DNA of 64,000 bases, taken from contig JAFRLY010000044.1 of the NCBI GenBank assembly GCA_017431005.1, forward strand, positions 62,001 to 126,000. The letters are read 5' to 3'. Positions 26,356 to 35,538 of the stretch are shown piece by piece (within the stretch, counting starts at the first letter, position 1; each line of letters opens with the position of its first letter). A program made the position numbers and the translations under genes. The DNA is from Clostridia bacterium (GTDB lineage: Bacteria > Bacillota > Clostridia > Christensenellales > Aristaeellaceae). The notes under the pieces are model-generated. The model was not told where the DNA came from. It made no database searches and saw only the letters and a program-made list of their open reading frames with translations.

Positions 26356-29019
26356 TCAGCTGTTCCATACCCGGAAAGAAACCGAATCCATGATCTGCTC
26401 CAGGGTCCTGGCTGCGCATTCCCTGATATCTTCCATGGACAGATATGCGCCCCGGTTCTCTCCGCGGTAGGTGACGGTTTTGCTTCCGTCTGAATGCTCC
26501 GCAACTTCAGCGATTCCTTCCTCCACCCGTTTCAAAACGAGCGGATTCAGCGCTGTGCCGGCCGGAACATCGGTGCTGACTGTGTCCCGGCCGTCCTTTG
26601 AAGGAACAAATACATTCCAGAATTCCACGGTATTGGTAATAAAACCGCCGTAAACCTGGAATTCCTGCGTTCTGACATAGCCGTCTTCAGCAAATTCGGG
26701 CTGCAGCCCATGAACCGCCGCTTTCAAGAAATCACTTCGGTAGCCGCCCATGATCAGATCGTTTCCGGCTGCCAGGTCATACGCCTTGACGCTGTCGGTT
26801 CCCCAGTCGGTCATCACAAGGCCATTAAAGCCCCATTCGCCCCGCAGGACATCGGTCAGAAGATCCTTACGGGAGGAGGAGTGCACGCCGTTGATCAGGT
26901 TGTAGCTGGTCATCACGGTTTTCGGAGCGGCTTCCCGCACGCAGATTTCAAAGCCCTTCAGATAGATTTCCCGCAGCGCTCTCACGGAAACCGTGCTGTT
27001 CTGATGCAGCCGGTCCTCCTCCTGGTTGTTGCAGGCAAAATGCTTGATGGAAACAGCGGCGCCGGGCGTCTCCTGCACCCCTTTCGTGATACCTGCCGCC
27101 ATCCTGCCGCTGATCAGCGGATCTTCCGCGAAATACTCAAAAGCGCGGCCGCACAGCGGATCCCTGTGGATGTTCATGCCGGGCCCCAGGATCACACTGA
27201 AATCAAAGGCCGCCAGTTCCTTTCCGATGCCGAGTCCCACACGGTACGCGGAAGAATTGTCCCACGTCTGGGCAATCAGCATGCCCACCGGGAAACTGGT
27301 TACCTCAGCCAGGGGAAGATGGCATCCGGCCGGGCCGTCCGTTACCTTCCAGATCGGGATTCCCAGGGATTGCGCAAACAGGGCTGTCGTAGCCCCGGAA
27401 GAGGTCATGGGATGGATCTCTTTGTGTTCCCGGTTTTGCCGTACGGGAACCTCGTAAGGCGTCTCATCCGCGCTGCCGGCAACCAGCCGGAAAAGCACCT
27501 CCTCGTCCAGGGAGTCCACAAACGCCTTCATCGAAATCCGTCCCGTCCGGACATCGTCCAGGATCGCGTCCTGCGGCTGAACCGCGGCTGCCTGATGCGC
27601 ATTCCTGAGATACGCGGAGTACGGTATGTTCTTTGTATCATCCTTCAATACCGCGTCAGACGCCTTTAATTGCAGCGTGATTGCCGGATTAATCGTTTCC
27701 GGCTTTCTGGCAGGGGCTTTCAGCACATTCAGCGGCCTGTCCGGCCGGAGTACATCGAAAACGCGCCTGAGAGCCGCCTCCCGGTCAAGCCGCAGGACGA
27801 CGTCAGCCTGCGTATCCCTGCTGCTTCTTCCGATCCGGAAAACATACTCCCCAGGTTCGCACACCCAGGTGCAGGACGCCTCGTCGAAGCTGGACAGGGA
27901 TTCCGTTGGGATCAGGATCTGTACGTTTTCGGACTGACCGGGCTGAAGCAGCCCCGTCTTCGCATAGCCCTTCAGCTCCTGATAAGGCTTTGTCAGCCGT
28001 CCTTCCGGCGCGCTGACGTATACCTGCACAACCTCCCGTCCGGCGGCAGAACCGGTATTGGTGACCCGGACGGCCAGCCGGACCGTTTCCCAATCCGCTG
28101 CTGCCTCCCTTACCGTACAGGAGAAGGCGGTATAGGACAAACCGAAGCCGAACGGATACAGCGGTTCAATCCCGAAGGTGTCAAAGTACCGGTATCCCAC
28201 AAATATATCCTCTGTGTAGTCCTCCTGCAGAATGTCGCCGTCATTGGCGCTGAAGGTGCCGGATGCCGGATAATCCGCGTACTGTCTGGCCCAGGTATCC
28301 GTCAGGCGGCCGCTGGGACTGACTTTCCCTGTCAGCACATCGGCAACGGCGTTTCCGGTTTCACCGCCGCCCATGCTGACGAGAAGCGCGGCATCGATCC
28401 CCGGGATTTCCTCCAGGAAGCCGGCATCCATCACACAGGTGTTGAACAGAACCACTGTGCGGGAAAAGGAGGCCGCGATCAGTACCAGATTCTTCCGCTC
28501 GGTATCGGAAAGGCAGTAATCCCCTTTGACATTTCGCCTGTCCCCGCCTTCTCCGGCATTCCGCCGGATGGCGTAAACCGCCGTCTGCGCTTCCCGGGCT
28601 GCGGCTATGTCCTCCGGCGTCACTTCCGTTTCGTCGATCAGGATTGAAACGCCGCTCCACATGCGGGCAATCGGGCTCAGGGTCGTATCCTCGTCATTTG
28701 CTTTCTGCTTCGCGGCGGCAAAGCGATCCAGCCAGGCATTGCTGGTGATCGTCATTCCTGCCTTCTCCAGGCCTTCTCTTATGCTGATCACATAAGGCGC
28801 GGAAACGTATCCGGATCCGGTACCGCAGGTAACGGTGTCCACCGCTCCCGCGCCAAACAAAGCGATTTTCTGTTCGACGGAAAGCGGCAGCACGTTTTTT
28901 TCGTTTTTCAGCAGCACGATTCCGTCCGCAGCGATCTGCCTCGTCCATTGCAGGTGTTCCGGAAAGGGATGGGTGCCTTTCTTTTTCATCATCATCTGCG
29001 CAATCTGGTTCTGATCCAT
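26356..29019 (-). CDS. GH3 glycoside hydrolase with swapped domain order
   Basis: An 887-aa GH3 protein in which the usual C-terminal alpha/beta-sandwich comes first (residues about 20-290: GIVLLKNEKNVLPL, VLFNTCVMDAG, YPFGFGLSYTAF), then a fibronectin-III-like domain (about 290-370), then the (beta/alpha)8 domain that is normally N-terminal (about 490-860). The last includes KVTDGPAG, VSIKHFACNNQE, and VMTDWGTD with the nucleophile Asp. This order is known for a subgroup of GH3 beta-glucosidases. It likely cleaves beta-glucosides (or xylosides) inside the cell. AAGGAGG precedes the start. Confidence 0.88.
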   Translation of the reverse strand: MDQNQIAQMMMKKKGTHPFPEHLQWTRQIAADGIVLLKNEKNVLPLSVEQKIALFGAGAVDTVTCGTGSGYVSAPYVISIREGLEKAGMTITSNAWLDRFAAAKQKANDEDTTLSPIARMWSGVSILIDETEVTPEDIAAAREAQTAVYAIRRNAGEGGDRRNVKGDYCLSDTERKNLVLIAASFSRTVVLFNTCVMDAGFLEEIPGIDAALLVSMGGGETGNAVADVLTGKVSPSGRLTDTWARQYADYPASGTFSANDGDILQEDYTEDIFVGYRYFDTFGIEPLYPFGFGLSYTAFSCTVREAAADWETVRLAVRVTNTGSAAGREVVQVYVSAPEGRLTKPYQELKGYAKTGLLQPGQSENVQILIPTESLSSFDEASCTWVCEPGEYVFRIGRSSRDTQADVVLRLDREAALRRVFDVLRPDRPLNVLKAPARKPETINPAITLQLKASDAVLKDDTKNIPYSAYLRNAHQAAAVQPQDAILDDVRTGRISMKAFVDSLDEEVLFRLVAGSADETPYEVPVRQNREHKEIHPMTSSGATTALFAQSLGIPIWKVTDGPAGCHLPLAEVTSFPVGMLIAQTWDNSSAYRVGLGIGKELAAFDFSVILGPGMNIHRDPLCGRAFEYFAEDPLISGRMAAGITKGVQETPGAAVSIKHFACNNQEEDRLHQNSTVSVRALREIYLKGFEICVREAAPKTVMTSYNLINGVHSSSRKDLLTDVLRGEWGFNGLVMTDWGTDSVKAYDLAAGNDLIMGGYRSDFLKAAVHGLQPEFAEDGYVRTQEFQVYGGFITNTVEFWNVFVPSKDGRDTVSTDVPAGTALNPLVLKRVEEGIAEVAEHSDGSKTVTYRGENRGAYLSMEDIRECAARTLEQIMDSVSFRVWNS

Positions 29020-29087
29020 GATATCCTCCTTATGATCCTGCCGGCCTGACAGGCGTCGGAAAAGGTTTACAGACGAATATGCGCCGT

Positions 29088-31175
29088 TTACAGCACAACG
29101 ATCCGCACACGGTCCAGGTTCAGGATCTGGGTAAAGACATCGTTTGCGTCCCCGTGTACGTTGCTCTTTACGCGGACGGCGGCAAAATAGGTGCCGGGCC
29201 TGTCGTAGGTTACGGTGATTGTTCCCTTCGCGCGGGTCACACCGCAGGAATCTGTGCCCAGCTGAACGACCTGCGCAGGATGATCAAATACTTCCCGTGC
29301 GCCGTCATGCAGATCGATCTTCCGGTTCTCAAGGCAGAAGTCAAAGGCCGTCACGCTTCCCGCGTCCCTGGGCACCTCTGCCAGCACTTCCAGCGCAACA
29401 GGCTCCCCGGCCTTCACAACGGCCTTTTTTTTGCCGCCCGCAAGCAGCGTCACCCTGGCCTGGAGCCCGAAGCGCTTTGCCGGATCCTGCTCGATCAGGA
29501 TCTGCCCGTCATGATACGTATAGGCCTCAGATTTCCGGGGCTCTGTTCCCTGTTCCACCCAGTCCGCCAGGTCCAGGATCGACTGGCGCAGGCTGCCCAG
29601 ATAATTGACCACCCGGCTGGACTGTAGGGCGCTTACATCTCCGTGCAGGCAATTTTCATTCCAGTACAGGCGGTAATCGCTGTCGGAGCCTTTGGTTTCC
29701 ACGACTTTCTGACGATACCAGTCCGCGCACCAGGGCCAGGTGGATTCATCCATCAGCGACTGGTTCATGATCATTTTTCCGTGGATGTTGCCGTCCTGTA
29801 CGGTGCCTGTACCGTTAAACCCGTAGCCCATGATGAAGGCGCGCTGCGGGATGCAAAGCTTTCCGTCTTCACTGCGGAGGTGCGAGAAAGCTTTGAAGGA
29901 CGGATCGTCCGGCACCTGATGGCGGTAATACATCTGCACGGCGATATAATCGGAATTGTCCAGATGCAGCGTATCCCCGGGCTGTATGTCGCCGATCACT
30001 TCGCCGATATCCGAAAAGCCGTACGCAGAGCCGATCAGAAGCGCGTTTCCTTCGATGCCGCCCAGGATCATCACTTTGCCGGAAGCTTTTCCGGAGGTCA
30101 AAGTGATATTCACACCCTCCAGATACAGATCCTTGCCCTCCGGCACCTTTTCCAGTTCAATCCAGGCGCCGTTTCCTTTGGCAAGCTGCTTTTTCCATGC
30201 GGTATCCACGCCGTTGCTGTACTCATCATCGTCTGAGCTTCCCGGTTGATGAACGGCCCTGACAACGCCGTCAAAGACCAGCCGGTCACGGCAGGAAGAG
30301 CTGTCAGGATCCGCGCCGTCGTAGCCGGGAACTGTCCAGAAATCCGTAAAATACGTGGGATCAGCCGCACGAACGCCGGGCATGAGCACAGGAAGCGCGC
30401 CCGGATCAACAGTGCCTTCCGCCTCGATAAACCAGGCCTTCGGGGGGAAACCCATGCGGCAGAGCTCCTCATAGCCGGCCTTTTCCAGCGCGTCCATCCC
30501 CGCGGTGGGATCACCCGACCCGCCGGCGTCAAGCGCGTCCACGATGCTTTGGAACTGATGCCTGAGCACACGCTGGCCGTAAACATGCAGCGCGATCGAA
30601 TTCGGCAGGGATACCGGGCAGCCGATCACAAAAGGAGCGCCGCCGTCCCAGGTATCGGTGTTTTCCAGGCAGGCCATGGTTTTGTAGCCGCCGCCGGAGC
30701 CGCCGTATACATACCCGTACGGCCGGCCGCCGCCGTAAAGGCCGGATGCGTATTCACGGGAATATTCCGCGCACATCGCCGAAGCCTTCCAGGTCAGCGT
30801 GGGGTCCGCCGCAGCGCCGAAGCTGCTCCTGGAGCCCATGTTCGTTTCGATAAAATACGCGCCGTGAGCAAGCGCAAAGGCGATTCCGTCGTCCTCTCCG
30901 GTGTGCTTCAGGCTGGCTGTTTCTTCATCCGGTCCCGGAAAGGGGCAGAGATAATGGAAAAAGCGGCCCCGATAGGCTTCCTTTTCCGGGAAGCAGAAGG
31001 AGAACTTGATGTTCCTGTTTGCTTCTTCATCCCGGAAACCGCCGTGGACATAGAAATAACGGATGCCGGGACCGTCCGGCTTGTTGGGGTCAGGTCTTTC
31101 TTCCCATCGTTCTGTATCGATATAGACCTTTTTGTAGGTCGGATCCTCCTTGGCATGGTAGACGTTTTTTCCCAT
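29088..31175 (-). CDS. large putative esterase with serine-hydrolase core, function unproven
   Basis: A 695-aa protein I can place only loosely. Around residue 165-180 it has YVYGGSGGGYKTMACLE, a G-x-S-x-G elbow preceded by a beta-strand, resembling tannase/feruloyl-esterase-type alpha/beta hydrolases. A possible catalytic His lies in NENCLHGD near residue 530. The C-terminal ~110 residues look like a PKD/immunoglobulin-like beta domain (GTITVTYDRPGTYFAAVRVKS). No signal peptide. It sits between two GH3 genes in the glycan operon, so removal of an aromatic or acyl ester is a reasonable guess. Polysaccharide lyase or peptidase functions are not excluded. Confidence 0.5.
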   Translation of the reverse strand: MGKNVYHAKEDPTYKKVYIDTERWEERPDPNKPDGPGIRYFYVHGGFRDEEANRNIKFSFCFPEKEAYRGRFFHYLCPFPGPDEETASLKHTGEDDGIAFALAHGAYFIETNMGSRSSFGAAADPTLTWKASAMCAEYSREYASGLYGGGRPYGYVYGGSGGGYKTMACLENTDTWDGGAPFVIGCPVSLPNSIALHVYGQRVLRHQFQSIVDALDAGGSGDPTAGMDALEKAGYEELCRMGFPPKAWFIEAEGTVDPGALPVLMPGVRAADPTYFTDFWTVPGYDGADPDSSSCRDRLVFDGVVRAVHQPGSSDDDEYSNGVDTAWKKQLAKGNGAWIELEKVPEGKDLYLEGVNITLTSGKASGKVMILGGIEGNALLIGSAYGFSDIGEVIGDIQPGDTLHLDNSDYIAVQMYYRHQVPDDPSFKAFSHLRSEDGKLCIPQRAFIMGYGFNGTGTVQDGNIHGKMIMNQSLMDESTWPWCADWYRQKVVETKGSDSDYRLYWNENCLHGDVSALQSSRVVNYLGSLRQSILDLADWVEQGTEPRKSEAYTYHDGQILIEQDPAKRFGLQARVTLLAGGKKKAVVKAGEPVALEVLAEVPRDAGSVTAFDFCLENRKIDLHDGAREVFDHPAQVVQLGTDSCGVTRAKGTITVTYDRPGTYFAAVRVKSNVHGDANDVFTQILNLDRVRIVVL

Positions 31176-31233
31176 GGATTAAACCTCCTTCAGACGGAAT
31201 GGCGCGGCGATATTTCCGGCAAAAGCTGCAGGA

Positions 31234-31277
31234 AAACACGGGAGCCCCGTATGCGTTCAGGCGCAGCAGGGCTCCCG
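31234..31277 (-). terminator. intra-operon hairpin between GH3 and esterase genes
   Basis: On the minus strand a 9-bp stem (CGGGAGCCC / CGGGCTCCC arms at 31277-31269 and 31247-31239) is followed by TGTTTTCC. It lies between two co-directional genes and may reduce read-through to the downstream esterase and GH3 genes. Confidence 0.6.
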
Positions 31278-31286
31278 GTCTTTCTG

Positions 31287-33554
31287 TTACAGGGCACTCC
31301 TGAGCATCTGCACCAGGCCCTGCAGCTGTTCCCTGTTCATCACGCCGAAGCTGATCAGGGATTTTAAGGGCATATATTCCATCATCGCCTGCATCATCGC
31401 CTGATCCTGCGCTTCATCGCCGGAGATTCCGTCCTGACTGGCGTTGGCGGCGCTCATCCGGGCAGCCATCAGCTGCTGGAACACGGGCGCGGTCCGGGGA
31501 TCCTTCAGCAGCTCACCGACGTTGGTATCCGTATCGACGGCCAAATACGGCAGCTTCTTCGTTTCAAACCGGACAGTTCCTTCCGCGGTGATATGATCCG
31601 AGCTGTCGCCAGCCAGCAGCGCGTATTCGCCGGAGGGAGCATACCAGTCCCTGAGGTCTTCATCGTAATAGGACAGCGCCCGGTCATCGATCGTCATTTC
31701 CACGGTCTTTGTTTCGCCCGGCTGAAGCGCCACTTTCACAAAGCCCTTCAGTTCCTTGACAGGACGCGCCACCGTTCCGTTTTTTGCGGCGACATAGAGC
31801 TGCACCACTTCTTTGCCTGACCGGTCTCCGGTGTTTTTCACGTCAACGCGGACGGTCAGCTGTTCGCCGTCGCCGAAGGCTTCCCGGTCGCACCGCAGGT
31901 TTGAAATCTCAAAGCTTGTGTAGGAAAGGCCGTGCCCGAACGCATAGCGGACAGGCATTTCCTTCGCGTCATAATAGCGGTAGCCCACGTAGATCCCCTC
32001 GGCATAAGAGACCCTCCTGGGTGTGCCGGGGAAATTGATGAAGCTGGGATTGTCAGACAGTTTCATCGGCCATGTTTCCGCCAGATGGCCGGAGGGATTC
32101 ACTTCGCCGAAGAGAAGCTTATCGGTGGCCTGGCCTACGCCTTCGCCGCCCAGGTACATTTCCAGGATGGACGGCACTTCATCCGCCCAGGGCAGCTCCA
32201 CCGGCGCGCCGTTGGAAAGCACCACGACCACGTTTTTCTGCACCCTGAGCAGCGCTTCAATGAGCCGGTTCTGGGATGCGGGCAGCTTCATGTCCTTCCG
32301 GTCATAGCCTTCGGATTCGATGATATCCGGCAGCCCCGCGAATACGACCACCGCGTCATAGTCCGGCGCAGCCTGAAGGAGCTTTGCCAGATCTTCTTCG
32401 TACAGCGTGTCCGAATCCATGGGGAAGCCCTTGATGTAATCCGGGCTGCGGCCGGCAGCGCGGCTCGCGGAAAGCGCGGAATCCACCCTGTAGCTGTTGA
32501 TATGGGAGGAACCGCCGCCCTGGTAACGGGGCTTTTCGGCATATTCGCCCACATAGAGGTACTTCCCGCCCGCGCGCAGCGGCAGCAGGCCGTCGTTCTT
32601 CAGAAGGACCGCGCACTCCTCTTCGATTTTTGCCGCGATCGCGTGATCCTTCTCCCGGTCGAAGACCTGCTGCTCCCGGTGCTCATCGAAGTCGAAGAAC
32701 ACCCTGAGGATGCGCTCAACGCACGCATCTACCGCTTCTTCGGGAAGCTTTCCGGATCGCACCGCTTCCACCACCAGGGCGTCATTTTCGGCTGTGTTGC
32801 CGGGCATTTCCAGATCAAGGCCGGCCATGACACCCTTCACCCGGTCCGCCACCGCGCCCCAGTCCGTCACGACGAAGCCTTCAAAGCCCCAGTCCTTCCG
32901 CAGCACATCCGTCAGAAGCCATTTGTTTTCGGAACTGTAAACACCGTTGATCTTGTTGTAGGAACACATGATGGTTTTGGGCTGGGCTTTTTTGACCGCC
33001 GTTTCAAAGGCAGGCAGGTAGATTTCCCGCAGCGCCCGCTCGGACACCTCCGCGGATACGCTCATCCGGGCGGTCTCCTGGTTATTGGCTGCGTAATGCT
33101 TGATGGAGGTGGCGACATGATGGCTCTGAACGCCGTTGATATAGGCTGCCGCCATTTCGCCCGCCAGATACGGGTCTTCGCTCATGTACTCGAAGTTTCT
33201 GCCGCACAGCGGGCTCCGCTTGATGCAGACCGCAGGTCCAAGAACCGTGGAAAGATTCTCCGCCTGGCATTCCCTGCCGATCACATCGCCCATGCCGTAA
33301 ATCAGCTCCCGGTCATAGGACGAGGCGGTGGCGCAGGCCGCCGGGAAGCACACGGCCTGGATGGAATCGTTGATCCCCAGGTGATCGCCGCCTTCTTCCT
33401 GCTTGCGAAGCCCGTGCGGGCCGTCAGACAGCATGTACGATCCGATTCCCAGGCGTTCCACAGTCTTCGTATGCCAGAAATCCGCGCCGCCCAGCAGGGA
33501 TGCCTTCTCCTCCAGCGTCATTTCCGAAATCAGTTTTTTTATGTCTCTTGCCAT
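31287..33554 (-). CDS. GH3 beta-glucosidase, canonical domain order
   Basis: A 755-aa GH3 enzyme in the normal order: catalytic barrel (residues about 20-290) with MLSDGPHGLR, TSIKHYAANNQE and FVVTDWGAV carrying the nucleophile Asp, then the alpha/beta-sandwich domain (about 310-530), a fibronectin-III-like domain (VVQLYVAAKNG, about 590-660) and a ~90-residue helical tail containing AMMQAMMEYMPLKSL. This tail, with an equivalent at the end of the 920-aa GH78, is typical of cytoplasmic Clostridial enzymes. It is the first enzyme gene after the transport genes in the glycan operon. Probable substrate: short beta-glucosides or xylosides. Confidence 0.9.
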   Translation of the reverse strand: MARDIKKLISEMTLEEKASLLGGADFWHTKTVERLGIGSYMLSDGPHGLRKQEEGGDHLGINDSIQAVCFPAACATASSYDRELIYGMGDVIGRECQAENLSTVLGPAVCIKRSPLCGRNFEYMSEDPYLAGEMAAAYINGVQSHHVATSIKHYAANNQETARMSVSAEVSERALREIYLPAFETAVKKAQPKTIMCSYNKINGVYSSENKWLLTDVLRKDWGFEGFVVTDWGAVADRVKGVMAGLDLEMPGNTAENDALVVEAVRSGKLPEEAVDACVERILRVFFDFDEHREQQVFDREKDHAIAAKIEEECAVLLKNDGLLPLRAGGKYLYVGEYAEKPRYQGGGSSHINSYRVDSALSASRAAGRSPDYIKGFPMDSDTLYEEDLAKLLQAAPDYDAVVVFAGLPDIIESEGYDRKDMKLPASQNRLIEALLRVQKNVVVVLSNGAPVELPWADEVPSILEMYLGGEGVGQATDKLLFGEVNPSGHLAETWPMKLSDNPSFINFPGTPRRVSYAEGIYVGYRYYDAKEMPVRYAFGHGLSYTSFEISNLRCDREAFGDGEQLTVRVDVKNTGDRSGKEVVQLYVAAKNGTVARPVKELKGFVKVALQPGETKTVEMTIDDRALSYYDEDLRDWYAPSGEYALLAGDSSDHITAEGTVRFETKKLPYLAVDTDTNVGELLKDPRTAPVFQQLMAARMSAANASQDGISGDEAQDQAMMQAMMEYMPLKSLISFGVMNREQLQGLVQMLRSAL

Positions 33555-33573
33555 AGCAGCCTCCGTTTCTTTT

Positions 33574-33606
33574 TAAAAATCCCGGACAGGTATTTCCGTC
33601 CGGGAT
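33574..33606 (-). terminator. terminator-like hairpin after the solute-binding-protein gene
   Basis: A 9-bp stem (ATCCCGGAC / GTCCGGGAT) with a 10-nt loop and a T5 run on the minus strand lies between the binding-protein gene and the GH3 gene. Partial termination here would give more binding protein than enzyme from one promoter, a common arrangement for solute-binding-protein operons. Confidence 0.75.
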
Positions 33607-33679
33607 CGTTATGCTTTATCCGCGTATCCCGAACTGCCGCCCTGAATCGTTCAGCAGGCAGGATACTCCTTCTGACCCA

Positions 33680-35467
33680 TTATTCTTCGTTGTAAATCCG
33701 GTTCAGGATGTCGCAGTATTCCTCTGCGCCGTATTCCGTCAGCTGCTGGCAGAAGGCATCCCAGGCCGCATCGTCATTGATGTCTTTCTCTCCGGTGATG
33801 AATTTGGGCAGTTCGATGTTGCAGTAGGTGGAGATATCGTTCTGGATTTCCGAGTAGCGGGAGCTCTCGTCCGGGGTCAGCTGAGAGGTGATCTCGGCGC
33901 CGATGCTGCCGGTCACTTCGTACATATGGAAGAGGTCCATCTGTTCCTGATAGTACGGAAGATAGCCGCGGTCGAGATTACTTTCGTCGGTGTTGCCGTT
34001 GAAGCGTATCAGGCCGATGGCGCCGCCGAGGTTACCGTCGCTGTTCAGTTTGGGATCCTTCAGGAATTTGCCTTCGTCGGTGACAGTGTACGCGCCTTCA
34101 GAAAGCCCCCATTTGTCGTAGAGCTCCGCCGCACCGGGCGCTACCGTTCTGCACTCCTCTATCTGCTCCTTGGAAAGGCCCAGATTCATCATGACGCCGC
34201 CTTCATCGCCGTAGAAATAGTCCAGGAAGGAGAAAAGCGCCGGCAGATCCTTATCCTTCGCCTTGTCGGTGATCACAAGCTGCGCGCCAAGCTGATCAGT
34301 CGCGTAGTACATGAAGGGGGTAATGCCCTGCACGGATTCATCGCCGTACTTGTCGTTGATGGGGGTAGGCGCCCCAAACACCACCGCGCCGGTCGTCAGC
34401 GGCGACGCGCCGGTATCCAGGGCCGCGCCCAGCTGGCTCGTGAGGCCGTACCAGGTGCCGATCATGCCGCCGTAGGTGGCGGCCATGTCGATCATGAAGA
34501 ACATATCGTTCGCATGCTCCTGGAAAGCCGGATTGATCCAGCCGTTGTTCCACCAGGCGTTCATCATCTGCAGATACGTGCGGAAGCCCTTGGTGGCAAA
34601 CCCGTTGACAACTTTGCCGGTATTCACATCATAATACCAGCCGTTGACCCCGCCGAAGCCGGAGATCATATCGCCCCACACGCCGAACGTACCGTCCGCC
34701 TTGCAGCTCACGGCATAGCCGCCTGCCTGATCCAGGCCCATGGAGGTGATGACCTCCTGGAAGATCCCGATCATCCATTCCCAGTCGGAAACGGTCTTGG
34801 GATAGGTTTCCCCGGAGGGGAACACCACGTTGTCTTTCCAGTTGCCGTCTTCCTCCCACGCGCCGGAGAAGGCCTCGCCGGTCACGGGATTCTTGCCGTA
34901 ATTTACGATCCAGTCACGGCGGTACAGCATGCCGCCCCAGGCGGCCGGCACCACTTCATCGGTGTGGTAGAGGCAGATGATCTTCTTTTCACCGTCCACC
35001 ATCGTGTACTGCTTGCCGGCATACAGCGGATGACGTTCAAACCAGGCCATGTAGTTGGGCATATACTTTTCCACATATTCTGTGATGTCCAGCGCCATGC
35101 CTTCATCATACATTTCCGCCGCGCTCATGCTCATGATCTGGATATTCATCACATCCGGATAATCGCCGGTACCGACAAGCGTATTCGCGTAGTCGGCTTC
35201 CGCGCCGCCGGGAGGCGTCAGCACCGTGAGATCGATCTTGCGGGTGTTGCCGTTGCTGTCCGGATCCCATTCCTTGGAAAGCACGTATTGCAGGCACGGC
35301 GCATCCTGGTATTCGTCAAAGTAGAAGCCCTCAATGCCGTTTGCAATCATGTAGCTGAAGGAAGTGGACTTTCCGAAGTAATCATCGCCCCGGATTTCTG
35401 CCGAGGCTCCGACGAGAGACAGGAGCATCATTGCTGCCAAGAGGCACGCCAGTAGTTTCTTTCCCAT
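33680..35467 (-). CDS. extracellular oligosaccharide-binding protein (LplA/YtcQ-like)
   Basis: The binding subunit of a carbohydrate ABC importer, 595 aa, with the large (>500 aa) two-lobe form of the LplA/YtcQ group and TPPGGAEADYANTLVGTGDYPDV near the N-terminus. The start at 35467 follows AAAGGAGG by 6 nt. The signal peptide MGKKLLACLLAAMMLLSLVGASAE ends in an A-S-A-type signal peptidase I site and has no lipobox Cys, which is unusual because Gram-positive binding proteins are normally lipoproteins. It follows the two permease genes. No ATPase gene is present, so an MsmK-type shared ATPase elsewhere is expected. Confidence 0.85.
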   Translation of the reverse strand: MGKKLLACLLAAMMLLSLVGASAEIRGDDYFGKSTSFSYMIANGIEGFYFDEYQDAPCLQYVLSKEWDPDSNGNTRKIDLTVLTPPGGAEADYANTLVGTGDYPDVMNIQIMSMSAAEMYDEGMALDITEYVEKYMPNYMAWFERHPLYAGKQYTMVDGEKKIICLYHTDEVVPAAWGGMLYRRDWIVNYGKNPVTGEAFSGAWEEDGNWKDNVVFPSGETYPKTVSDWEWMIGIFQEVITSMGLDQAGGYAVSCKADGTFGVWGDMISGFGGVNGWYYDVNTGKVVNGFATKGFRTYLQMMNAWWNNGWINPAFQEHANDMFFMIDMAATYGGMIGTWYGLTSQLGAALDTGASPLTTGAVVFGAPTPINDKYGDESVQGITPFMYYATDQLGAQLVITDKAKDKDLPALFSFLDYFYGDEGGVMMNLGLSKEQIEECRTVAPGAAELYDKWGLSEGAYTVTDEGKFLKDPKLNSDGNLGGAIGLIRFNGNTDESNLDRGYLPYYQEQMDLFHMYEVTGSIGAEITSQLTPDESSRYSEIQNDISTYCNIELPKFITGEKDINDDAAWDAFCQQLTEYGAEEYCDILNRIYNEE

Positions 35468-35538
35468 GATTATCCTCCTTTTAGTTGGTTGAGTCGAAAT
35501 TATGTTAATACAGAAAACCTGTAATAACATCCAGGCGA

